A DNA stretch of 64,000 nt from Gammaproteobacteria bacterium (GTDB taxonomy: Bacteria; Pseudomonadota; Gammaproteobacteria; Competibacterales; Competibacteraceae): the NCBI GenBank assembly GCA_024235095.1, contig JACKNC010000001.1, forward strand, positions 2,021,501 to 2,085,500, written 5' to 3'. Under the pieces are notes generated by a model that did no database searches, had not been told where the DNA came from, and was given only the letters and a program-made list of their open reading frames with translations. How positions within the stretch are numbered: position 1 is the first letter of the stretch; each line of letters opens with the position of its first letter. The position numbers were made by a program, and so were the translations under genes. Below are positions 8,364-17,597 of the stretch, piece by piece.

Positions 8364-10280
8364 ATGGACATGGCTGAACTGTTGGGATTCGATGGCCCCC
8401 TGGCGCGTCATGCGCCAGGGTTTGCGCCACGCTTTCAACAGCAACAAATGGCCACCGCTGTGGAAGCTATCCTGAATGAAGGAGGGACCTTGATCGTTGA
8501 AGCGGGTACGGGTACCGGCAAAACCTATGCGTATCTGGCGCCCGCGCTCCTGTCCGGGAGACGGGTGATCATTTCCACCGGCACCCGCCATTTGCAGGAT
8601 CAACTCTACCATCGTGATTTGCCCATAGTGCGTCGGGCGCTGAAAAATTCAGCGAAAGTTGCGCTGCTCAAGGGGCGCGGGAATTATTTATGCCGGTATC
8701 GCCTGCGTTTGACTGCACAGGAAGGCCGGTTGACCTCCCAGGAACAGGTTGCGGAACTGCGGCGCATCCACACCTGGGCGCGGCGCACCCGGCGCGGCGA
8801 CATTGCCGACGTTCCCAACGTGCCGGAAAACTCGCCCATCTGGCCGCGCGTCACTTCTACCACGGATAACTGCCTGGGGCAGGAGTGTCCGGATTGGAGC
8901 GACTGCTTTCTCGCCAAGGCGCGGCGCGAGGCGCAAGCGGCGGATGTGCTGGTGATTAACCATCACCTGTTTTTCGCCGACATGGCGATTAAGGAAACCG
9001 GCTTCGCGGAATTGTTGCCTGGAGCAGAAGCCATTATTCTCGACGAGGCGCATCAATTACCGGAGATCGCCAGCCACTTTTTTGGCCAGTCGTTGAGTAG
9101 CCGGCAATTGCTGGAACTGACCCGGGATACGCTAGTGGAACAGGTTCGGGATGCGCCAGATTTTCCGGAGTTGCGTAAACGCGCCTTGGCGCTGGAAATC
9201 GCCCTTGCCGTTCTATGCCAGACGCTGGGTTCAACCGATCGCCGGGCGCTCTGGCGTGAAGTGGCTGATGAATCAACGGTACAGGAAGCGATTGCCGAGG
9301 TGACTTTGAAGCTGGATGCACTGCGCGCCGCATTGCGCGAAGCCGCCGGGCGCGGCAAAGGTCTGGAGAATTGCTGTCGGCGCGGCGACGATCTCGGGCA
9401 ACGGTTGCAGACGCTGACGGGAACTGATCGCGATCCCGGCAACGTCTGCTGGTTCGAAACGCGGGGACGGGGGGTGATGCTGACCTTGACGCCGCTGGAT
9501 ATTGCCCCGACCTTCCAGGGACGGATGACGGCGCAACCGGGCGCATGGATTTTTACCTCGGCGACGCTGGCGGTAGGACAGAGTTTTGGCCATTTCGCGG
9601 CGCGGCTGGGTTTGGCGGACTATGCAGCGCTCTGCTTGGACAGTCCGTTCGATTTTGCTGGCCACGCCCTATTGTATCACCCACCGGACTTGCCCGATCC
9701 AGCGATGCCGCGCTATACCATCGCGCTCCTGGAGGCGGTATTACCGGTGCTGGAGGCCAGTCAGGGGCGGGCATTTCTGTTATTCACCAGTTACCGGGCC
9801 TTGCATGAGGCGGCGGAGTGGCTGGCGGGGCGGGTGGACTATCCGCTGCTAGCGCAGGGTCAACTGCCCAAGGCGGCGTTGTTGCAACAATTCCGGGAAC
9901 TGGGTAACGCCGTGCTACTGGGCACGACCAGCTTCTGGGAAGGGGTGGATGTGCGCGGCGAGGCGTTGTCCTGCGTGATCATCGACCGATTGCCGTTCGC
10001 CTCGCCTGGCGATCCAGTGATGCAGGCGCGCATCGAATCGCTGCGTCAGCGCGGCGAGAATCCATTTATGAGTTATCAGTTACCCCAGGCGGTCATTACT
10101 CTGAAACAGGGCGTTGGCCGATTGATCCGCGATGTGAGCGACCGGGGGGTGCTAGTGCTCGGCGATCCCCGGTTGTTGAGCAAATCCTACGGGCAAGTTT
10201 TTCTGGACAGTCTGCCGCCAATGCCGAGGACAAAAAAGCTGGAACGGGTGCAGGCGTTTTTTAGCAATTCGGAATCATGA
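8364..10280 (+). CDS. yoaA: DinG/YoaA-family iron-sulfur DNA helicase
   Basis: XPD-like superfamily 2 helicase of 638 residues. Walker A GTGTGKT is at residues 48-54 and the DEAH box at 227-230. The four cysteines that hold the 4Fe-4S cluster are at 110, 170, 175 and 181, between helicase motifs Ia and II as expected. C-terminal motifs include GTTSFWEGVDVRGE and QGVGRLIRD. Such helicases unwind 5'-to-3'; YoaA works with the clamp-loader subunit chi in E. coli damage tolerance. The size and N-terminus fit YoaA better than DinG, but the two are close. Confidence 0.9.
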   Translation: MDMAELLGFDGPLARHAPGFAPRFQQQQMATAVEAILNEGGTLIVEAGTGTGKTYAYLAPALLSGRRVIISTGTRHLQDQLYHRDLPIVRRALKNSAKVALLKGRGNYLCRYRLRLTAQEGRLTSQEQVAELRRIHTWARRTRRGDIADVPNVPENSPIWPRVTSTTDNCLGQECPDWSDCFLAKARREAQAADVLVINHHLFFADMAIKETGFAELLPGAEAIILDEAHQLPEIASHFFGQSLSSRQLLELTRDTLVEQVRDAPDFPELRKRALALEIALAVLCQTLGSTDRRALWREVADESTVQEAIAEVTLKLDALRAALREAAGRGKGLENCCRRGDDLGQRLQTLTGTDRDPGNVCWFETRGRGVMLTLTPLDIAPTFQGRMTAQPGAWIFTSATLAVGQSFGHFAARLGLADYAALCLDSPFDFAGHALLYHPPDLPDPAMPRYTIALLEAVLPVLEASQGRAFLLFTSYRALHEAAEWLAGRVDYPLLAQGQLPKAALLQQFRELGNAVLLGTTSFWEGVDVRGEALSCVIIDRLPFASPGDPVMQARIESLRQRGENPFMSYQLPQAVITLKQGVGRLIRDVSDRGVLVLGDPRLLSKSYGQVFLDSLPPMPRTKKLERVQAFFSNSES

Positions 10281-10286
10281 TCTCGT

Positions 10287-10760
10287 TCAGACACTACCCA
10301 CCAGTAGCCTTGTTTTCGATGTTTGTGAATTGAATTCCATGTGATACTGAAAATTATCTTGTGATATGACCTGAAATCCAAGTTTCTGGTAAAGAAAATA
10401 TGCCGGGTTTTTGAAAAGAACGCTTAATTTTAGTGGCTTGCCTTGCTTTGTTGCCTTCGCTATCTCTTGCTTGAGAATGGCGCTTCCAATTCCGCAATGT
10501 TGAAAATCCGGATGGATCTGTATCTCAGTTATTTCATGATAATCGATTGATTCCTTTAACCAAATACCGCCAGCCAACTGGCCGTCCAGCATAATTTTTC
10601 TGAATCCCCGCTGACGCCACTTTCTATCGAATGCGCAAAGCTGTTGACTTTCGCTCCATCCGCCAAACTGGTCTTCAATCACCGTCCTGTACGAAAGCTC
10701 ATACAGTTCCCAGAAATATCCCTTATCAGTTTGATCCGTTTTCTCGAACTGAATGTCCAT
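10287..10760 (-). CDS. GNAT-family N-acetyltransferase
   Basis: Small acetyltransferase of 157 residues, substrate unknown. The acetyl-CoA region reads IQIHPDFQHCGIGSAILKQE, followed by AYFLYQKLGFQ, both typical of GNAT folds. Start chosen at 10760 (MDIQFEK) with GGAG nine bases upstream; an ATG at 10775 overlaps the recD stop (TGATG) and could be used by coupling. Either way the gene is read from the recD transcript. It meets yoaA tail to tail, six bases apart. Base composition is more AT-rich than its neighbours, which hints at recent acquisition. Confidence 0.8.
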   Translation of the reverse strand: MDIQFEKTDQTDKGYFWELYELSYRTVIEDQFGGWSESQQLCAFDRKWRQRGFRKIMLDGQLAGGIWLKESIDYHEITEIQIHPDFQHCGIGSAILKQEIAKATKQGKPLKLSVLFKNPAYFLYQKLGFQVISQDNFQYHMEFNSQTSKTRLLVGSV

Positions 10761-10774
10761 CTTTCCAGTCTCCA

Positions 10775-12724
10775 TCAGGCGTTTGCGGAATCGCCCGCTC
10801 TGCGGCGCTGGAATTGCTCGCTCCCGCGCCGTTCCAGCCACAACCGATCCCGCAACCCCGACGAGCGCCGCAATCGCCGCTCCACCGCTGCTTCAAACAC
10901 CTCCGGCGCGCCATAAAATACGGCTTGCTGTTTGGCCCGGGTCAAGGCCGTATAAATCAGTTCGCGGCTTAATACCGGTGACGGCTCATTTGGCGTCACG
11001 ACCAGCACGCATTCAAATTCCGACCCCTGACTTTTATGCACGGTCATTGCGTACACGGTCTCATGCTCCGGCAAACGCGCCGGCGCGAAACTGCGCAGCG
11101 CGCCATCGTTCCCCAGGAAGAATACTTTCATCCGCTCCGGTTCCTTCGCATCAGGCAGGGTGACGCCAATGTCACCGTTAAACAGGCGCAGGTTGTAATC
11201 ATTGCGGATCACCATGACTGGCCGGCCCGGATACCAGGTCTGTCGGGCATCGATCAGCTTTCGACTCTGTAATATCTGTTCACACAAAGGGTTCAGCGCC
11301 TCCACTCCAAACAGTCCACTCCGCACCGCGCATAACACCCGAAAGCGGTTAAATTGTTCAAAGATTATTTCTGGAGCAGCGCCAGTCCGCACCGCGTCCA
11401 GATAGGGCGCGAATCCGGCGGCAACCGGTTCTTGCAACTGCTCCGGCAATGCTTCTGCGCTCGCCAGGGTGCGCCAGTCAATGTCTGCATAACGACCGTC
11501 CAGTAGCATCGCGATTTCTGTTGCCCGGCCCCGGTTCACTGCCTGCGCCAGCGCGCCAATGCCACTGGCGGCGCTGAATCGGTAACTGTGCCGCAACAAC
11601 ACAATGGCGTCGACCAGGGAGGAGGACGATTCCTTGCCGCGCGGCAGCGCTTCGCCGGTCAATGTCGCCAACCGGTTTTGGAATTCGGGGGAAAATCGTC
11701 CAGCGCCGGTGCAGAGATCGCCGAGCACTGACCCGGCTTCCACTGAAGCTAGTTGATCCTTGTCACCCAGCAGAATCAGCCGCGTCGAGGGCAGCAGTGC
11801 GTCCACGGTCTTGGCCAGCAGCGCTAGTCCGACCATCGACACTTCATCCACGACCAGCACATCCAGAGGCAACGGATTATCGCCATTGTAGCGGAAATAC
11901 ACGGAATCGGGCCGACTGCCCAGCAAGCGATGCAGCGTGGATGCCTCTTCGGGAATTTGCGCCGCCTGGTCATCCGATAAACCGAGTCCCGGCTTGGCGG
12001 CGCGTATGGATTCCTGCATCCGCGCTGCTGCCTTGCCGGTCGGTGCGGCCAGCGCAATGCGCAACGGACGCTCGGCCTGCCCAGTCAACAACGCCAGAAT
12101 GCGCAGGACGGTGCTAGTTTTGCCGGTCCCCGGACCGCCGGAAATTACGCAAACCTGTTTCAGCGCGGCCACCACGGCGGCGATCTTTTGCCAGTCCGGC
12201 CCGGTCAATGTCGGGTGACGCGGGAAGAGTCGATCGAGATCGGCGCGCAGTTGGGTTTCATCCATTGGCGCTGGCGCTTCTTTAGCGCGTCGCAACAGAT
12301 CGCGAGCTAAGCGTTGTTCGTATTCCCAATAACGGTAGAGGTACAATCGACCGCGCCGATCAAGCACCAGGGGCTGACGTTGACCGGGTTGACCAACCAC
12401 TGGACTAGCGCGCAAGGCGTCCAGCCATTCATTGGTGGGAGGCAGGGTGAATGAGGCTGGCGCTTCCGTTTTGTCGGTCATAATCTGCCAGCGTCGCGCC
12501 CATTGGCGTAGATTGACGCAGATATCGCCCTGACCGGTCGCATGGCTGGCTAATGCCGCCGCCAGCGCCAGATCCGGGGAGGGACTGCCGGTCAAACGCT
12601 CCATGAAGCGCGCGAAATGCCAGTCCAGATCCGTCACCATCCCCAAGCTGTGGAGAACGGGCAGGGCGTCATCGTGGTTGGCGAGCGTTGCAGGCTCACG
12701 CAAATTCATAGCTTCATTATTCAA
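10775..12724 (-). CDS. recD: Exodeoxyribonuclease V alpha subunit
   Basis: RecD is the 5'-to-3' helicase subunit of RecBCD. The 649-residue product has an N-terminal domain (1-160) that normally contacts RecC, Walker A GGPGTGKT at 196-203, motif II as VVDEVSM and the C-terminal motif MTVHKSQGSEF with ALTRAK. Length is normal for the RecD of the RecBCD type rather than the longer RecD2, because the N-terminal region lacks the RecD2 helix-hairpin-helix array. No recB or recC is next to it in this window; the upstream neighbour is a GNAT gene downstream and the TRAP genes upstream. Confidence 0.94.
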   Translation of the reverse strand: MNNEAMNLREPATLANHDDALPVLHSLGMVTDLDWHFARFMERLTGSPSPDLALAAALASHATGQGDICVNLRQWARRWQIMTDKTEAPASFTLPPTNEWLDALRASPVVGQPGQRQPLVLDRRGRLYLYRYWEYEQRLARDLLRRAKEAPAPMDETQLRADLDRLFPRHPTLTGPDWQKIAAVVAALKQVCVISGGPGTGKTSTVLRILALLTGQAERPLRIALAAPTGKAAARMQESIRAAKPGLGLSDDQAAQIPEEASTLHRLLGSRPDSVYFRYNGDNPLPLDVLVVDEVSMVGLALLAKTVDALLPSTRLILLGDKDQLASVEAGSVLGDLCTGAGRFSPEFQNRLATLTGEALPRGKESSSSLVDAIVLLRHSYRFSAASGIGALAQAVNRGRATEIAMLLDGRYADIDWRTLASAEALPEQLQEPVAAGFAPYLDAVRTGAAPEIIFEQFNRFRVLCAVRSGLFGVEALNPLCEQILQSRKLIDARQTWYPGRPVMVIRNDYNLRLFNGDIGVTLPDAKEPERMKVFFLGNDGALRSFAPARLPEHETVYAMTVHKSQGSEFECVLVVTPNEPSPVLSRELIYTALTRAKQQAVFYGAPEVFEAAVERRLRRSSGLRDRLWLERRGSEQFQRRRAGDSANA

Positions 12725-12784
12725 GGTCGTATCTTCAGAATCCGACTTCTTCGATAAACTTGGCAGCCGAGGGTCAGCGGGCGT

Positions 12785-14239
12785 TTACTGTCCAGCCGGC
12801 TGGAGTTGCCGGAAGAGATCAGCTGCATCGTCGCGGTTGACGCCGCCCCGGTTGTTATCCTGCGGCATCAGCAGTTGAATCGGCGCGGGCTGGCCGGTAT
12901 GGGTGGGACGATCCAGCCCCAACGTCACCAGCGACGGGAAGGCGATGATTAACGCCACCATGATCACCTGAATGACTACGAACGGCACCGCGCCCCAGTA
13001 AATGTCCGTGGTGCGAATCGTCGGCGGCGCAACGCTGCGTAGATAGAACAGCGCAAAACCGAAGGGCGGATGCATAAACGACGTTTGCATGTTCACGCCC
13101 ATTAAAATCCCGAACCAGACCAGATCAATGCCCAGCTTTTCCGCGACGGGCGCCAGCAACGGCAGAATGATAAAGCTGATTTCAAAGAAATCCAGAAAGA
13201 AGGCCAGCAGGAAGACCAGGATATTGACAAAAATCAGAAATCCCATCGTTCCGCCAGGCAAATCGAGCAGCAGATGCTCGACCCACAAATCACCGTCGAC
13301 CCCGCGGAACACCAGGCTGAATACGCTGGAGCCGATCAGGATAAAGATCACGAAGCTGGCGATTTTTGCGGTGGAATGCAGGGATTCCGTAACCATCTTC
13401 CGGTTCAGCTTGCCTTTGGAAAGGGCCAGCAACAATGCGCCCACCGCGCCCATGGCGCCGCCTTCGGTCGGCGTGGCCCAGCCGATGAAAATAGTCCCCA
13501 GCACCAGAAAAATCAGTAAAAGCGGCGGAATCATCGCCACGATCACCCGCTTGAACAACCCCCAACCACGCAGAGTGCGCGCTTTCGGCGGCAAGGCCGG
13601 GGTCAGATGCGGTCGGAACAACGTATTCAGCAGCACCCAACCCACGTACATCGCGCCTAGAATCAGGCCGGGCAATACCGCACCCTTGTACATATCGCCG
13701 ACAGAACGGCCCAGCACGTCCGCCATCACGATCAGCACCAGCGAGGGTGGAATAATCTGCGCCAGGGTTCCGGATGCGGCAATGACCCCGCAAGCCAGCG
13801 ATTTGTCATAGCCGTAACGCAGCATGATCGGCAGCGAGATCAACCCCATTGCAATCACCGAGGCGGCAACCACGCCGGTCGTGGCCGCCAATAGCGCGCC
13901 AACGAAGATCACAGCAAACGCCAGTCCGCCGCGAATGTTGCCGAACAACTGACCAATGGTGTCCAGCAAGTCTTCGGCCATGCCGCTGCGCTCCAGCACC
14001 AGGCCCATGAAGGTGAAAAACGGGATCGCCAGCAGGATCTCGTTCTTCATGATGCCAAATACGCGATCCGGCAAGGCTTGCAGCAGATTGGGCGTGAGCA
14101 GACCCAGTTCAATGCCAATCAAGCCGAACATCATGCCGACCGCCGCCAGTGAGAACGCGACGGGGTAGCCGATCAGCAGAAACAGCATGAGTGCTGAAAA
14201 CATGATCGGCGCCATGTTGGCGATCAGGAATTCAGCCAT
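12785..14239 (-). CDS. dctM: TRAP transporter large membrane subunit
   Basis: The M subunit carries the substrate channel of tripartite ATP-independent periplasmic (TRAP) transporters, using an ion gradient. The 484-residue protein has about twelve hydrophobic segments and the family motifs GYPVAFSLA near the N-terminus, IPFFTFMGLVLERSGMAEDLL, and the IIPPSLVLI stretch. The last 40 residues form a hydrophilic tail (with PQDNNRGGVNRDD) beyond the usual end, of unknown purpose. The start lies two bases after the dctQ stop, so the two are one transcript. The substrate is probably an organic or keto acid, but the sequence does not tell. Confidence 0.93.
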   Translation of the reverse strand: MAEFLIANMAPIMFSALMLFLLIGYPVAFSLAAVGMMFGLIGIELGLLTPNLLQALPDRVFGIMKNEILLAIPFFTFMGLVLERSGMAEDLLDTIGQLFGNIRGGLAFAVIFVGALLAATTGVVAASVIAMGLISLPIMLRYGYDKSLACGVIAASGTLAQIIPPSLVLIVMADVLGRSVGDMYKGAVLPGLILGAMYVGWVLLNTLFRPHLTPALPPKARTLRGWGLFKRVIVAMIPPLLLIFLVLGTIFIGWATPTEGGAMGAVGALLLALSKGKLNRKMVTESLHSTAKIASFVIFILIGSSVFSLVFRGVDGDLWVEHLLLDLPGGTMGFLIFVNILVFLLAFFLDFFEISFIILPLLAPVAEKLGIDLVWFGILMGVNMQTSFMHPPFGFALFYLRSVAPPTIRTTDIYWGAVPFVVIQVIMVALIIAFPSLVTLGLDRPTHTGQPAPIQLLMPQDNNRGGVNRDDAADLFRQLQPAGQ

Positions 14240-14240
14240 G

Positions 14241-14774
14241 TCAATGTCCTCCGTGGAAGGTTGGCATGGGCCGATCGCCGGTCAGTGCCGCGATGCTCTT
14301 AATCACTTCGGAAACCCCCTGCAGGCTGAGCAGGGCGAATGACACCGGAATCGCCAGTTTCAGCGGCCACCAGATCAGGCCGCCTGGATCGGGCGAGGCT
14401 TCGCGGGTCTGGAAAGAAATCAGAAAGTAATTCCAGGAATCGGCCACGATCAACAGGCAGACCGGCAACAGAAAGAGCAATCCGCCCAGGATGTCAATCC
14501 AGACTCGCGCAATCGGCGGCAAGCGCGACGACAGGACGTCAATCCGCACATGGCCGCCTTGTTGCAGCGTCCAGGCCGAGCAGAATAGAAACACTAGACC
14601 GAACATGAACCATTGTGCTTCCAGCAAGGCGTTCGATCCCCAGTCAAAGGCATAGCGCAGAGTAGCGGCGGTGGCGCTGGTTAGGATGCAGAACAGGATC
14701 AGCCAGGTCATCCAGCGGCCAATCATGGAATTCAGGGCGTCAATGGCCGCCGCGATGCGAAGCAAAAACTTCAT
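14241..14774 (-). CDS. dctQ: TRAP transporter small membrane subunit
   Basis: Four-helix DctQ-type subunit of 177 residues that pairs with DctM. Family signs are the WLILFCILTSATAATLRY first helix and the HVRIDVLSS motif around residue 75, followed by the loop before helices three and four. It is longer than classic DctQ, in the class common to keto-acid TRAP systems. The third component, the periplasmic binding protein DctP, is not in the window: the gene upstream is ubiD on the opposite strand. Confidence 0.9.
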   Translation of the reverse strand: MKFLLRIAAAIDALNSMIGRWMTWLILFCILTSATAATLRYAFDWGSNALLEAQWFMFGLVFLFCSAWTLQQGGHVRIDVLSSRLPPIARVWIDILGGLLFLLPVCLLIVADSWNYFLISFQTREASPDPGGLIWWPLKLAIPVSFALLSLQGVSEVIKSIAALTGDRPMPTFHGGH

Positions 14775-15013
14775 GCGGTCTCCTTGGACGAAATAGGTGT
14801 GGCGAGGCGGATAGCTCAGCCCTCTCCCCCAACTCCTCTCCTGCCAGTGGGCGAGGGAAATGCACGGTTACAATCAGTCATTACAGCTTCCAGCAAGTGT
14901 AGTTGCTGGGCATGGACCTGCCACGCGCTGGCCAGAGAAGGAAGGGCATTTACTGGTAAAATAAACTTGTCTTCTTGGAGTTTCCATCACACCCTTCGTT
15001 CAGGACATAATCT
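14775..15013. other. Divergent intergenic region, dctQ / ubiD
   Basis: This 239-base spacer must hold the promoters of the TRAP genes (minus) and ubiD (plus). At 14819-14857 lies a pyrimidine-rich run, then its imperfect purine-rich complement (CCCTCTCCCCCAACTCC ... GGGCGAGGG), which resembles the dispersed imperfect palindromes common in intergenic spaces of gammaproteobacteria. I see no convincing open frame with a ribosome site here. Confidence 0.4.
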
Positions 15014-16477
15014 ATGCGCTATCAGGACTTACGCGATTTCATCGCTCAACTGGAACAGCTCGGCGAGTTGAAGCGTATTCGGATCGCCATCGATCCTCAT
15101 TTGGAAATGACCGAGATTTGCGATCGAGTATTGCGCGCCGGCGGGCCGGCGATTCTCTTTGAAAATCCTAAAGGTCATACGATCCCGGTGCTGGGCAATC
15201 TGTTCGGCACGCCGCGCCGGGTGGCGCTGGGCATGGGTGCTGATGATGTGGACGCCTTGCGGGAAGTGGGCAAACTGCTCGCGTTTCTCAAGGAGCCTGA
15301 CCCACCGAAAGGGATGCGTGACGCCTGGGAGAAACTCCCGATCTTCAAGAAAGTGCTGGATATGGCGCCGAAAAAGGTAGGTCGTCCGCCTTGTCAGCAG
15401 CGCGTGATCGAAGTTGCTGATGTCGATCTGGCGCGGTTGCCGGTGCAACACTGCTGGCCGGAAGATGCCGGGCCGCTGATCACCTGGGGTCTGGTCGTCA
15501 CGCGGGGACCGAACAAGCCGCGTCAGAATCTGGGTATCTATCGCCAGCAGGTCATTGGACGAAACAAGGTTATCATGCGCTGGCTGGCCCACCGGGGCGG
15601 CGCGCTGGATTTCCGCGACTGGCAACAGGCCCGGCCCGGCGAACCGTTTCCCATCGCCGTGGCGCTGGGCGCGGATCCAGCGACGATTCTAGCAGCAGTG
15701 ACGCCAGTGCCCGATACGCTGTCGGAATACGCCTTCGCTGGTTTGCTGCGAGGATCGCGCACCGAACTAGCGCAATGTCTGAACAGCGATTTGCAAGTAC
15801 CGGCCAGTGCGGAGTTTGTGCTGGAAGGACATATCGCGCCGGGCGAAACGGCGCTGGAGGGACCGTTTGGCGACCATACCGGTTATTACAATGAAACCGA
15901 TCATTTTCCGGTGTTCACTATCGACCGCATCACCCATCGCGAAAATCCGATTTACCACAGCACCTACACCGGGCGACCGCCGGATGAACCTGCCATTCTT
16001 GGCATGGCCTTAAATGAAGTGTTCGTGCCGATTCTGCAAAAGCAGTTTCCTGAAATTGTCGATTTTTACCTGCCGCCGGAAGGCTGTTCCTACCGATTGG
16101 CGGTGGTGGCGATGCGCAAGCAGTATCCGGGACACGCCAAGCGGGTGATGCTGGGCGTGTGGTCGTTCCTGCGGCAGTTTATGTACACCAAGTTCGTGAT
16201 CGTCGTCGATGAGGACGTGAACACCCGCGACTGGAAGGATGTGATCTGGGCGATGACCACCCGCATGGACCCAGCGCGGGATACGGTAATTATCGAGAAC
16301 ACGCCGATTGATTATCTGGATTTTGCTTCGCCGGTATCGGGACTCGGTTCAAAAATTGGCTTTGACGCGACCAGTAAATGGCCGGGTGAGACGACGCGGG
16401 AATGGGGCCGGCCCATTGCGATGAGTATTGAGGTGAAACAACGGATCGATGCGCTGTGGGGGGGGTTGGGGTTGTAA
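15014..16477 (+). CDS. ubiD: 3-octaprenyl-4-hydroxybenzoate carboxy-lyase
   Basis: UbiD decarboxylates 3-polyprenyl-4-hydroxybenzoate in ubiquinone synthesis with prenylated FMN, which is made by UbiX. The 487-residue protein starts MRYQDLRDFIAQLEQLGELKRI, a near-canonical N-terminus, and continues with AILFENPKGH, LARLPVQHCWPEDAGPL, EGPFGDHTGYYNE and the C-terminal DYLDFASPVSGLGSKIGFDAT in two parts. Length equals that of the E. coli enzyme. The next gene, 71 bases on, is a flavin reductase, echoing the ubiD-fre pairing in E. coli. Confidence 0.96.
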   Translation: MRYQDLRDFIAQLEQLGELKRIRIAIDPHLEMTEICDRVLRAGGPAILFENPKGHTIPVLGNLFGTPRRVALGMGADDVDALREVGKLLAFLKEPDPPKGMRDAWEKLPIFKKVLDMAPKKVGRPPCQQRVIEVADVDLARLPVQHCWPEDAGPLITWGLVVTRGPNKPRQNLGIYRQQVIGRNKVIMRWLAHRGGALDFRDWQQARPGEPFPIAVALGADPATILAAVTPVPDTLSEYAFAGLLRGSRTELAQCLNSDLQVPASAEFVLEGHIAPGETALEGPFGDHTGYYNETDHFPVFTIDRITHRENPIYHSTYTGRPPDEPAILGMALNEVFVPILQKQFPEIVDFYLPPEGCSYRLAVVAMRKQYPGHAKRVMLGVWSFLRQFMYTKFVIVVDEDVNTRDWKDVIWAMTTRMDPARDTVIIENTPIDYLDFASPVSGLGSKIGFDATSKWPGETTREWGRPIAMSIEVKQRIDALWGGLGL

Positions 16478-16548
16478 CGCCGACGAACCGAACGAATGAA
16501 TATGCTTCTAAACAGACTATGTCCAAAATCCAAGAGATGAGTCGATCA

Positions 16549-17565
16549 ATGCCTTATCACGTCACTATCCAGCCGAGCGGCCACGAGTTCCAGGTTGCGG
16601 ATCATGAATCGGTGCTGGACGCCGCCCTACGTGAAAAGGGCAGCGTTCTGCCCTATGGTTGCCGCAACGGTACCTGCGGTTCCTGCATGGGCACGCTTCT
16701 GTCTGGTCAGGTCGTTTACCCCGAGGGTCGTCCGCCGGCGCTCAGCGAACGCGAAGAGACCGAGGGTAAAGCGCTACTCTGTCAGGCTCGACCCGCCTCC
16801 AACCTGGTGATCGAAGCGCGCGAGGTGAAAACCTGTGGCGATATTCCGGTAAAAATTCTGCCTTGCCGGGTGGAGCAACGGGAATTGCTAGCGCCGGATG
16901 TCATGCGGCTGTATTTGCGGCTACCGAGCGCTGAGCGTCTGCAATTCCTGGCGGGCCAATACATCGACATTCTACTGGCCGATGGGCGGCGGCGCGGGTT
17001 CTCGCTGGCCAATCCACCTCATGCCGACGATCTGCTGGAATTGCATATTCGCCATGTGCCAGGTGGCTTTTTCACCGGTTACATCTTTGAACGTATGAAG
17101 GACAAGGCGCTGTTGCGCTTTCAGGGGCCACTGGGAACGTTCTTTCTGCGCGAGGATTCGCCACGCCCGGTTATTTTGATGGGCGGCGGCACCGGTTTCG
17201 CGCCGTTAAAGGGTATGCTGGAGCACGCCTTCCATATTGGCTGGGATCGCCCGCTGCATCTGTACTGGGGTGCACGGGCTAAAGTGGATTTATACCTGGA
17301 TGCGTTACCGCGCCGCTGGATAGAGGAACAGACCAACTTCCGCTATACCCCAGTGCTATCGGAACCGCACTCGGAAGATGATTGGCAAGGACGGACGGGC
17401 TGGGTGCATGAAGCGGTTGCCGTCGATTATCCCGATCTCAGCGGCTACGACGTTTACATGAGCGGCCCACCGCCGATGATCGAGGCTGCCAAGCCGGTTT
17501 TTGCAGCCCAAGGGTTGTCCGCTGAACAGTTATTTTACGATTCCTTCGATTTTTCAGCGCAATAA
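16549..17565 (+). CDS. 2Fe-2S flavin reductase, CDP-6-deoxyglucoseen reductase-like
   Basis: NAD(P)H-dependent flavin oxidoreductase of 338 residues. Residues 1-90 are a plant-type 2Fe-2S ferredoxin domain with CRNGTCGSC and a fourth cysteine in LLCQA. Residues 100-335 are a ferredoxin-reductase module with RGFSLANPP for FAD, GGGTGFAPLKGML for NAD(P) and a C-terminal YMSGPPPMIEA. This matches the AscD/Fre-like family. The start at 16549 is the usual family start; in-frame ATGs at 16519 and 16537 are possible. Placed after ubiD, it may supply reduced flavin for prenyl-FMN chemistry, but that is inference from position. Confidence 0.86.
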   Translation: MPYHVTIQPSGHEFQVADHESVLDAALREKGSVLPYGCRNGTCGSCMGTLLSGQVVYPEGRPPALSEREETEGKALLCQARPASNLVIEAREVKTCGDIPVKILPCRVEQRELLAPDVMRLYLRLPSAERLQFLAGQYIDILLADGRRRGFSLANPPHADDLLELHIRHVPGGFFTGYIFERMKDKALLRFQGPLGTFFLREDSPRPVILMGGGTGFAPLKGMLEHAFHIGWDRPLHLYWGARAKVDLYLDALPRRWIEEQTNFRYTPVLSEPHSEDDWQGRTGWVHEAVAVDYPDLSGYDVYMSGPPPMIEAAKPVFAAQGLSAEQLFYDSFDFSAQ

Positions 17566-17597
17566 GATGGATATGCAGGATTGCGAGTGAGACGAAG

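Noticed and set aside
14784..15071. Plus-strand frame of 95 codons before ubiD
   Set aside because: It overlaps the ubiD start, includes the pyrimidine-rich palindrome and has no homology-like pattern or ribosome site.
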